From Nephromyces sp. MM_2019 (taxonomy: Eukaryota; Apicomplexa; Aconoidasida; Nephromycida), in the NCBI GenBank assembly GCA_015657535.1, contig JADHZB010001915.1, positions 4,326-21,813 on the forward strand: DNA of 17,488 nt, read 5' to 3'. The position numbers and the translations under genes are program-made. Position 1 is the stretch's first letter. The number at the start of each line of letters is the position of its first letter. The notes below the pieces were generated by a model. It was given only the letters and a program-made list of their open reading frames with translations, had not been told where the DNA came from and made no database searches. This document shows positions 11,140 through 17,488 of the stretch, in pieces.

Positions 11140-14100
11140 GTGAGTTAGAGGGTGAAGGAGCAGCTTTGGAAATGGTGGGGGGGTTTGAGGGCGGTATGAG
11201 GGGGTTTGAAGAAGGTTTGTTTGGAGGGGGGTATTGTGGGGGGATTAGTCTTGTGAAAATTTAAACTGTAGATTATACGATACAGTTAAGCACAGTGGTC
11301 TTATCAATGGTTCAATCATGCGATGGAGTTAGCTGCTTGGAAAAAAAAAGAAAGCGATTCTTCTTTGAAGATGCAGTAGTAGATGAAGACAAGAGTAGGG
11401 TTATGAGGCAGGAAAAACAGGAAGAAACTTGATTTTTCCCGGAAGAATGCTTTGCCTTTTATTTAAGAAGCTCAAGTTGTGTGCTAATTTCAGATGAAGA
11501 TTTGTTATTCACTCTTGGCGGCGTAGTATGCGTCGAAGATTTTGCTCAGTAACTTAAGTGATTTTGTGCAGAAATAGTTTTCACATGTATAGCATATGAA
11601 AGGTATAAGTAACTTTCTATAAAAGTTGCGTTTTTCATCTAATTGTACAATGGAGGGTGGAGGAATGCATTCGGGGGGTGAATTTATGCGCTTAGAGGGT
11701 GAAGATAAGCATTTGAAGGGTGAAAATTGGGATTTGGAGGGTGGAAAGAGGCGTTTAGAGGTTGAAGAAGCACACACACTGAACAAAGAGCTTCTGCACA
11801 GAGAGAAAGGAATAAAGCAAAACGACAGGGCTTCATCACTTTTACGTATTAGATAAGGATGAAGACTTGACGATGCTTCATGATGCGTATGTGTGTGCGT
11901 TTTTGGAGCTTTATTTAAGCATAAAAGCCATAATCCATTGAATTTTCTTTCCGTCTTTCCTTTAAGACTGCATATATGGGTGGAGTTTTCGTGTTTCTTT
12001 AAAGTATAAATTTTTCATATTCCCGTATGTGCTGCGGTTTTCTTCATAAACAGCTGGTGTATGCTGATGAGCCTTTCCATGGTAGGAGCAGTGAGGTATT
12101 ACTGGACAAAGAATGCGAACTGTTTGAAGGCATTAAATCTCCAACTACAGTGATACGCTATCACTCTATCGTCGTTGAGCCCAAGAGGTAGTTGGCGTGT
12201 GTGTACGTTCATGACTTGATGAAGTGAATATTCAGTTAGGTATTCGATAGTCTACAACTCTAGCGTGATATGTGTTGTGCTTCATATTGGGTTTGTGTGT
12301 GTGATATATGCGTATCATCTCATGTGTGTTATACTTAATGTAACGTCATGTGTGTTGCACTTAACATAATGTGTGTGTGTATGTTACATTTCGACTTTTC
12401 AATTTTTTTAGTTTTTCATCCATTTTCATCAGTTTTTCCAACTTTGTCTTTGATTTTTGAAGCTTTCCAAGTAGCTTGAAGATAACTGCGAGGACTTTAT
12501 CGAGTGATGCCAGTCAATTCACTACTGACAACTCTGAAGAAGTTATTATAATGGGCCTTAAGCATAGAGAGCTTCCCATTTTTGGAGTCCAGTTTCATCC
12601 TGAGTCGATTGGCTCCCATGATGGCTTGAAGATGTTGAAAAACTTCCATAAGATTACTTTTGATTGGCTAAAAAGGGAATTGGGTAGGAGTTCTAGCTTT
12701 CCAGATCGGCACACACACTTAAAAAGAGCTTTATTGGATGGATTTTACCCCTTCGGAGCTCCTGTACCTGCAGCAGATTGTGCGAGTAATGAAGAAGCTC
12801 AGTATGAGGAAGGAAAGCGATTTGCTGCAGAAAAGTGTGTTACTGAGCTTAAAGAGCAGATATGTCGGGCTTCTGGGAGTTTTACTAAGGGGAGATTCGG
12901 GGAGGATGTTGCTGATTCTTGTGTGCGTTCTTCTGTATTTTCTTCATCTTCTTCTTTTTCATCTTCTTCTTCTTCATCTTCTTCATCTTCTTCATCTTTA
13001 TCTTCTTCTGCCACGTCTGCTTTTTCTTCTTGTTCCTCTTCTCCCTTTTTTTCCCCTTCTCTCTCTTCTTCCCCTCTCCCCTCCTATTCCTCCTCCCTCC
13101 CCTCCCCTTCTCAACCCCCCCCCTCCTCCCAAACACCCGCCTGCACCCCCCCCACAAGAGCCACTCAGACTTGGCAGGTAAACATTGTGGAAGTGGGGTT
13201 TTCTCTACCCCCCTTCCCCCCTCCCAATCAATATTCCACTGATGATGCAGCCAAACTTGAGGCAAACTTTCCTGCGCAAAGCCCAAATCTTCACAGAGGT
13301 TCCACCTTAGCCCCGTCTTCTACCTCTTCCCACCCCTCAGCAGAATCACGTTTACATCATCTTCTTGATTTTGATGAAATTTGTTACACACTCCTGTCCT
13401 ATGAAGAAGAGGAGGCAGAGGGATGCTTTTGGCTCGACTCTTCTTCACACAAAAATCATAGGTTCAAAAATGTGTGTGTTAGCGACAAAAATGCATCGAA
13501 AGCTGATAGAAACGAGAAGAGCAGAAAGAAAAGTAGATTCTCCTACTTTGGAGGTTGTGGGGGTCCTTTATCTGAGGTTGCTATTCAAGACACACATGGA
13601 TCTCCAGCGTATGCGTGTGTGTTCCCAAAGAAGCGTTTTTCTTCCGGTTCTGTTGTGAAGACGGCGAAAGCAGCTGGGAGTGAGACTGTTGATGATGACG
13701 CTACAATGGTAGCTGCTTCAAGCTCTCAGCCAGTGATCTTCAATCCGAAGAGGCAGGATGGAAGAAGCGATGATATTTTTGAACTCATCAAAGAGCGACT
13801 ATATGGTAGTGATTCTCATTGGAAGGAGGTAGGTGAATATGTAGAGGGAGTGAAGGAGGAAGGAGGCGAAGAGAATCTACAGAGCGAAGGATTTTCACGG
13901 AAGGAAAAGGGTGAAGCTACGAAGTGTTCGGCTTTAACGCATGTTTCTAATGTTTCTAGATGTAATGTGAAGGGAGGATATTATTTTGCTTCTCCTGATG
14001 ATACTGTAAAGCCTCGTACTCATGGCATTGAAGTTTTGGTACACCCCTCCTTTCCTGAGCAAAAGGCAATTCATCAAGTTTCGGAAGCTACTAGGCCTAA

Positions 14101-17100
14101 TTCTGTTAGTGAGGAGGGAAATTTGTACGAGAAAAGCTCTAGAAATCATCCGTTTATACGCTATTCTTCTTCTTCTGTGAAGATTAAAGTGTATGAAACT
14201 CCTTATCAAAGTTTTTGTGACTCTGATAGCGTTGGAAAAGCTTCTAGTGAAGTGGTAGCTTCTTGTTCATCGTCTTCTTCCTCTTGTTCTGCCTCTTCTT
14301 CTTTGTTTTTGTCTTCTGCTTCTTTTTCCTCTTCTCAATCTTCCTCTTCTTCTGCCTCTTCTTCTTTGTTTTTGTCTTCTGCTTCTTTTTCCTCTTCTCA
14401 ATCTTCCTCTTCTTCTGCCTCTTCTTCTTTGTTTTTGTCTTCTGCTTCTTTTTCCTCTTCTCAATCTTCCTCTTGTTCTGCGTCTTGCTCGTCGTCTCTA
14501 TCTTCTTCTGCTTATATCCCCCCTTCTCCTCACCCACCCTCTTCCTTTGCCTCTCCTTTGAACGCCAGTCTTCCTCTAACATCCTCTAATCAATCTCTCC
14601 CACCCTCTAGCTCACTTAACTACACACAATACACTTCTGAGTTCGAAATTTCTTACAGTAGTAGTGCAACTGCTACTTCTACTTACTGTCCTCCTTTTGA
14701 CTTCAATTTTTACGGCGGCTACGTTGGATATTTTGGCTATGAACTAGGGTCTGATGTTGAACGTAAACTACGCAATCTTCGAGGTCAAGTTGAAGGCCTT
14801 TCTGTAATCGGAAAGACGAAAAACACGCCATTGCAGTATCAAGAATCTTCAAAATCCTCTTATTGGAATTGCAGAAGGCGATCTTCAATGTCTTATTCTT
14901 TGGAAGAATCTTCACGCGAAGTTATCCTTGATGATGGCAGTTATGAGAATGAAGATAACGTAAATGGAGAAGAAGGTGAGAAGCCTAGGTTCTGAAGCTG
15001 TTTCTTCCTACTCTATGTACCCTACTTTGTGTTCTTCATCTTCTTCATCTTCTTCATATTTATCTTCATCTTTTTCTTATTCTTCATCTTCTTCATATTT
15101 ATCTTCATCTTCTTCTTATTCTTCATCTTCTTCATATTTATCTTCATCCCCTTCGTATTTATCTTCATCTTCTTCATCCCCTTCATATTTATCTTTATCT
15201 TCTTCTTCTTCATCTTCTTCATATTTATCTTCATCTTCTTCATCTTCTTCATATTTATCTTCATCTTTTTCTTATTCTTCATTTTCTTCATATTTATCTT
15301 CATCTTCTTCATCTTCTTCATCTTCTTCATATTTATCTTCATCTTCTTCATCTTCTTCATCTTCTTCATCTTCTTCTTCTTCATCTTCTTCATCTTCTTC
15401 ATCATCTTCATCTTCTTCTTCATCTTCTTCATCTTCTTCTTTTCCCTCTTTCCCTCCTTCTGCAGTTTCCAATGGAGTGTGTGTGTGCAATGAAGAAAAA
15501 TACGCCCAAAAATCCGAGTTTTTGGAGAATTCTTGTTCATATCCTCATGCTTTGTGGATATTTGCTGACCGATTTGTGGTGTTTGATCACGAGAAAGAGC
15601 TCGTGTACTTGGTTTCGCTCGTTCCTGGAAATGAAGATGCGATGTATGGAAGAGAAGAGCAGGTAACGGTTTGTGTTGGTGTGCGTGATGATGCTGTGAG
15701 CGTTTTGGTAGTGGCTTTTATCTTGCGAAACTTATCGGAAGCCTTTCGCATACGTTTTAGCACGCACGTGTGTGTGGCACATACGTTTCCCTGTGTGTGT
15801 TCATATTTTCATGTTTTTCCTGCCTTTTGAGTCGTCTTCAACAGCATTCTTCACTCTACACCTTGTCATTTGCCTCTGGTTTCTCTGCTTTTGTGTGAAT
15901 GTGTTTGTTTGTGTGTTTCTGCCTCTACCTGCACTTTCTCACTATTCTACTGTTTCTTTGCTTTGTGGGTGTGTGTTACTGCCCATGCCTCTACCTTGTC
16001 GCTGCTCGACTATGTGTGCTTGCCTTCAATCTCTTTGGTGGTTATGAGTATCCCAGCTGCTGCTTGGCTAGCAGTACACGACGAATCTCTGCTTAGTGTG
16101 TGTATCCTCTGCTTGCTTCTCGCTTTGAGCTTCTGCAACTTCTTCACACAATGAGAAATCCGTTGTTTCTGCAGATTCTTTTTGAGGAAAACGAGCATCT
16201 TAGCACACACATACACTTGAAGAAGTATGAAGAAGAACACAGTCGCTTCAAGCGTTTCAAGGAAGCTGTGCAACGGGCTCAGAATCAGTGGGAGCAAGAG
16301 ATGTTGATAAGGATAGGAGAAAGCCTCAGAAAAACAGCAAAAAAAGCATATTGCGTAGATTTCGCTGTTTTGCCAGCTTCTTCACCTTTACATGGAGGTG
16401 AGGGTGAAGGGCGTAGAAGCAGCTGCAAGGAAAAGCCTGTTTTTCAGGAGTTTTTGGGTGAAGACGAAGGTGTTGGCTGTTATGGGCAATCAGGCAAGTG
16501 TGTGTAAGAGGGGAGAGAAAAGCAGGCTTTTGGGAAGGGATGAGGATTTTTTGCAGGGGTTTATGTTGGTGTGTGTGGGGATGTGTGTGAGAGTGCGTGT
16601 TGGAGGGCTTCCTCTTCTCCCTCTTCTCCCTCTTTTCTGTCTCCTTCTCCTTCCTATATCCCTCCTACCTCCCCCCCACCGCTCCGTCTTTCAAGAATCT
16701 ACACACACCACATTCATCTTGAAGATATCCACCAACCTGCAGCTGATTCTTCACTCTCTTCTCCCTCTTCTTCTTCTTCTTCTCCGTGCGCTTCTTCTCC
16801 CTGCGCTTCTTCTCTCTGCGCTTCTTCTCCCTGCGCTTCTTCTCCCTCTCTTCACAAAGTTTGTTCAACTGTGTGTGTTCGCTCTCTTCAGTCCTCAAAA
16901 ACCCAAAAATGATGAGCTCATCGCAGAAAAGGGAGTTTTGGCCCGAAAAAAGGCCTCCAACATTATCAGTTTGTAAAAATCCGTCGAAATCTTCTCGTTT
17001 TTCCTCTTCTTCTCTTGTCTTCACTCCCGATCGCCCAAAAGAGCGTTATGACAGCGATATCGCACACATAATGCAGTGCATAAGTAAAGGAGAAAGCTAT

Positions 17101-17222
17101 GAGGTGTGTTTAACGAATCAGCTGGAATGTGAAGATCTCTGTGAGGAGTTGAGCCCCATTCCTCATATTCTCTATCGCTGCATCAGAGAAACTAATCCTG
17201 CGCCTTTTTCTGCGTATCTTCG
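10816..17222 (+). CDS. ADCS: Bifunctional para-aminobenzoate synthase (glutamine amidotransferase + aminodeoxychorismate synthase), six exons in window, 3' end outside
   Basis: Known role of the family: the amidotransferase half frees ammonia from glutamine, and the synthase half uses it to convert chorismate to 4-amino-4-deoxychorismate, the precursor of pABA in folate synthesis. The enzyme is cytosolic or plastidic depending on lineage. The joined exons give 1240 residues before the frame leaves the window. Residues 5-205 are a class I amidotransferase with PGPGTAE, GVCLGHQ (Cys95), RYHS and VQFHPES (His198, Glu200), so the catalytic triad is intact. The synthase half shows FWLDSS at 475, RFSYFGGCGGPLSEV from 511, YGGYVGYFGYELG from 903, PHALWIFADRFVVFDH from 1017 and SYEVCLTN around 1200. 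The rest of the catalytic domain lies to the right. Plant and fungal fused enzymes are roughly 800-900 residues in total, so this one is greatly enlarged by linkers. Parts of these may be unrecognised introns. Anthranilate synthase is a less likely alternative because of the fusion order and the FWLDSS and RFSYFGG motifs. Confidence 0.94.
11145..11250. repeat. G-rich degenerate 21-bp repeat with five G runs at the intron 1 donor
   Basis: Degenerate units of about 21 bp start right at the 5' splice site. The words GGTTTGA at 11182 and 11203 are exactly 21 bp apart, and TTAGAGGGTGAAG at 11145-11157 recurs at 11692-11704 in the second block. G runs lie at 11177-11183, 11189-11191, 11200-11204, 11226-11231 and 11238-11243 on the transcribed-sense strand, which makes an RNA or DNA quadruplex possible. 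Confidence 0.75.
11646..11771. repeat. 21-bp minisatellite in intron 1, six units
   Basis: Six consecutive units of exactly 21 bp start at 11646, 11667, 11688, 11709, 11730 and 11751. They share a GNNTTNGAGGGTGAAA-like core with substitutions but no length changes. The preserved triplet register leaves a short open frame across the block. The sequence resembles the reverse complement of the 10277-10450 repeat (shared pattern TTT..A..GTGAAA.TTGGG), so the two may be inverted members of one family. Confidence 0.88.
12054..12187 (+). CDS. Synthase exon 2: middle of the amidotransferase domain
   Basis: It encodes residues 109-152 plus two bases of codon 153, from LVYADEPFHGRSSEV to TVIRYHSIVVEPK. 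The HGRSS and RYHS motifs are those expected between the nucleophile and the His/Glu pair in PabA and TrpG proteins. The exon is too short and too limited in start codons to appear as a long frame; I found it by matching the missing part of the domain. The acceptor is CAG at 12051-12053 and the donor GTAGTT at 12188. The end phase is 2. Confidence 0.93.
12188..12462 (+). other. Synthase intron 2, 275 bp
   Basis: It begins GTAGTT and ends at an AG at 12461-12462 after a T-rich tract. It contains GT-rich repeats, including a 26-bp imperfect direct duplication at 12320-12345 and 12346-12371. AG dinucleotides at 12470-12471 and 12473-12474 are alternative acceptors that keep the frame. I chose 12462 because the product then reads VVEPKSFPSSLKITART, which fits the usual S-L-P-x-x-L-x-VTA pattern of the family better than the shorter versions. 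Confidence 0.85.
12463..14975 (+). CDS. Synthase exon 3: end of amidotransferase, linker, and synthase N-terminal part
   Basis: This is one continuous frame. It holds EVIIMGLKHRELPIFGVQFHPES with His198 and Glu200 (about 12540-12605), then a charged linker. A pyrimidine/serine tract follows (12930-13160), then WQVNIVEVGF as the probable start of the synthase half, FWLDSS (13427-13444) and RFSYFGGCGGPLSEV (13535-13579). Next comes a ~380-residue insertion rich in Glu, Lys and Ser with a 63-bp tandem repeat, then YGGYVGYFGYELG (14711-14749) and an acidic tail. The exon leaves at GAAG|GTGAGA in phase 1. Without the splice the frame stops at 14993-14995. Two AG-free tracts (12905-13156 and 14259-14566) may be introns, so the exon could really be three. 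Confidence 0.85.
12905..13156. repeat. Pyrimidine-rich, AG-free tract; poly-Ser/Pro coding or cryptic intron
   Basis: The + strand is TTCATC/TTCTTC-like at first, then C-rich, with no AG dinucleotide for 252 bp. It reads as a serine then serine/proline tract in the synthase frame. A GTGCGT donor-like site at 12923 and a CTCAG acceptor at 13167-13168 would remove 246 bp (82 codons) without changing frame. Coding continues either way, so open frame alone cannot decide. Confidence 0.75.
14259..14566. repeat. AG-free pyrimidine tract containing a 63-bp repeat in three perfect copies
   Basis: Perfect 63-bp copies lie at 14291-14353, 14354-14416 and 14417-14479. In frame each encodes a 21-residue serine-rich unit with Leu-Phe-Leu and Gln markers. 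Identity between copies points to recent expansion. AG is absent from 14259 to 14566, the first AG being at 14567-14568. Possible phase-2 donors upstream (GTATGA at 14191, GTGACT at 14218) fit acceptors at 14568, 14610 or 14658, so an intron is possible. The conserved YGGYVGYFGYELG block follows at 14711. Confidence 0.85.
14976..15465 (+). other. Synthase intron 3, 490 bp, filled by a TTCATC-type repeat
   Basis: The donor GTGAGA (14976) and acceptor TTCTGCAG (ending 15465) join phase 1 to phase 1 and carry the frame from the exon 3 tail into VSNGVCVC and PHALWIFADRF. The interior from about 15030 to 15450 is a trinucleotide-based repeat of TTC, ATC and TTT, with higher-order copies 39 bp apart (the motif CATATTTATC at 15055, 15094 and 15133). 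No AG occurs between 14998 and 15463. The long serine frame across this stretch should not be annotated as protein. The only phase-compatible alternative is a 22-bp intron ending at 14997, which would make the serine tract coding. Confidence 0.82.
15466..15662 (+). CDS. Synthase exon 4: ADR motif segment
   Basis: It encodes residues 991-1056, from VSNGVCVCNEEK to AMYGREEQ. The central PHALWIFADRFVVFDHEKELVYLV segment matches the conserved P-D-A-x-x-x-x-A-D-R-x-x-x-F-D-H stretch that follows the GYELG block in aminodeoxychorismate synthases. The exon ends in phase 0 at CAG|GTAACG. The open frame beyond that point to 15830 shows no conserved residues and is read as intron. Confidence 0.9.
15663..16174 (+). 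other. Synthase intron 4, 512 bp
   Basis: It runs from GTAACG to a TTTCTGCAG acceptor (ending 16174) in phase 0 on both sides. The interior is rich in GT words and T/C. I see no repeat array or further coding. The several short overlapping frames here are chance products. Confidence 0.8.
16175..16397 (+). CDS. Synthase exon 5: helical linker before the catalytic core
   Basis: It encodes residues 1057-1130 plus one base. It starts ILFEENEHLSTHIHLKKYEEE and includes a strongly charged, probably helical segment with NQWEQEMLIRIGESL, which resembles the W-L-x-x-T/I-type helix between the ADR motif and the chorismate-binding core. It leaves at GGAG|GTGAGG in phase 1. A later donor, GTAAGA at 16504, would end in phase 2. 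I found no acceptor that fits that phase before the core, so the earlier donor is preferred. Confidence 0.75.
16398..16891 (+). other. Synthase intron 5, 494 bp, with pyrimidine repeats
   Basis: The donor GTGAGG (16398) and acceptor CTCTTCAG (ending 16891) are both phase 1. A purine/GT-rich first half passes into pyrimidine-rich blocks (about 16606-16690 and 16743-16857, the latter AG-free). Four near-identical 15-bp units of the TGCGCTTCTTCTCCC type start at 16787, 16802, 16817 and 16832. The serine- or phenylalanine-rich frames here come from this repeat. Confidence 0.72.
16787..16846. repeat. 15-bp tandem repeat, four units, inside intron 5
   Basis: The units TGCGCTTCTTCTCCC (one with a C/T change) lie head to tail at 16787, 16802, 16817 and 16832, about 45 bp before the proposed 3' splice site. 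The period is a multiple of three, so open frames pass through it. Confidence 0.92.
16892..17222 (+). CDS. Synthase exon 6: start of the chorismate-binding catalytic core
   Basis: It encodes residues 1131-1240. After a Ser/Lys-rich lead, VFTPDRPKERYDSDIAHIMQCISKGESYEVCLTNQL matches the opening of the PabB/TrpE catalytic fold, including the G-E-S-Y-E-V-C-L-T strand. NPAPFSAYLR follows, where chorismate-binding enzymes usually read N-P-x-P-F/Y-x-A-Y/F-L. The exon ends at CG|GTGAGA in phase 2; reading on gives an immediate TGA. The remaining core motifs must lie beyond the window, so the gene is incomplete here by position, not by mutation. Confidence 0.9.
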
Positions 17223-17488
17223 GTGAGAAAGAGATCGTGAAAGATGCTGATTTGGGGAATTTGTGCTGTTTCTCTTCTTCATTAGTTTTCCACTGCGTTT
17301 TATTGTATTTCTTGCTGCATTTCATCCTTTTCTTTGCTGATTTTGCTCTTTTTTGCGTATTTCTTGCTGCGTTTCATCCTTTTCGTTGCTGATTTTGCTC
17401 TTTTTTGCGTATTTCTTGCTGCATTTCATCCTTTTCTTTGTTGATTTTGCTCTTTTTTGCGTATTTCTTGCTGCATTTCATCCTTTTC
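17223..17488 (+). other. Synthase intron 6 (start only), with 52-bp tandem repeat
   Basis: The intron opens with GTGAGA and is cut by the window edge. From 17306, 52-bp units follow at 17306, 17358 and 17410, with a 27-bp start of a fourth at 17462. Copies differ by only one or two bases. Each contains TTTCTTGCTGCATTTCATCC and TGATTTTGCTC. The stretch from 17286 to the edge has no AG, like the pyrimidine tracts of introns 3 and 5. Confidence 0.9.

Larger units (their letters stand above)
11140..12053 (+). other. Synthase intron 1, 914 bp
   Basis: It is bounded by GTGAGT and a CAG acceptor (12051-12053) and is of phase 0. Two stretches of 21-bp minisatellite, described separately, take up much of the first two thirds. 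The last ~200 bp are T-rich. The frame around 11626-11856 (Glu/Gly-rich) is a by-product of the repeat and not an exon: the amidotransferase alignment passes directly from GGN to LVYADEPFHG with nothing missing. Confidence 0.88.

Noticed and set aside
11626..11856. Glu/Gly-rich frame in intron 1 as an extra exon
   Set aside because: The amidotransferase domain is continuous when exon 1 is joined directly to exon 2. The frame is produced by a 21-bp repeat whose period is a multiple of three.
12799..13286. Lys/Glu-rich frames on the minus strand opposite the pyrimidine tracts (also 14244-14582 and 15022-15540)
   Set aside because: They are translations of the complement of TTC/ATC repeats. They contain no conserved motif and lie opposite a gene recognised on the + strand.
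14964..15830. A 288-codon serine-rich open frame as a separate gene
   Set aside because: Its 5' part is the pyrimidine repeat of intron 3, its middle is exon 4 of the synthase in the same frame, and its end is intron 4. It has no independent features.

Overview
The window looks like nuclear DNA of a unicellular eukaryote. It holds two recognisable protein-coding genes, both on the + strand, set in long AT-rich stretches without genes. One gene is cut by at least six GT-AG introns, and simple and tandem repeats are abundant. A fused glutamine amidotransferase/aminodeoxychorismate synthase with very large low-complexity insertions suits an apicomplexan or related alveolate, but plants, fungi and oomycetes also have the fusion. 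The lineage is therefore a guess and no species is claimed.

Layout. Positions 1-406 are the end of a 32/36-bp GT-rich tandem array that starts left of the window. Positions 407-5099 hold no recognisable gene; the first ~2.2 kb is markedly T/G-rich on the + strand. Positions 5100-5480 encode the N-terminal domain of the proteasome assembly chaperone Nas2/PSMD9, with no PDZ domain visible. Positions 5481-10276 are an AT-rich intergenic stretch. Positions 10277-10450 are eight degenerate 21-22-bp units, six of which carry TATAAA. The rest of the window, from about 10738 or 10816 to beyond the right edge, is a bifunctional para-aminobenzoate (aminodeoxychorismate) synthase gene.

Synthase gene model. 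Exons are 10816-11139, 12054-12187, 12463-14975, 15466-15662, 16175-16397 and 16892-17222, and the gene continues off the window. All junction phases agree (0, 2, 1, 0, 1, 2). The model gives 1240 residues so far: a complete PabA-type amidotransferase (Cys95, His198, Glu200), a long variable linker, the N-terminal part of the PabB-type synthase broken up by a ~380-residue insertion, and the first part of the chorismate-binding catalytic core. With a lyase and dihydropteroate synthase, neither visible here, it would supply pABA for de novo folate synthesis.

The most unusual structure is in this gene's low-complexity DNA. Several long stretches read as serine-rich protein but are pyrimidine tandem repeats almost free of the dinucleotide AG. 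By splice-site phase at least two of them (in 14976-15465 and 16398-16891) are introns ending at a CAG acceptor. Two more (12905-13156 and 14259-14566), drawn here as coding, may be cryptic introns. A 21-bp repeat family flanks exon 1 in opposite orientations. I found no tRNA, rRNA, CRISPR array, transposon or defence-type system.
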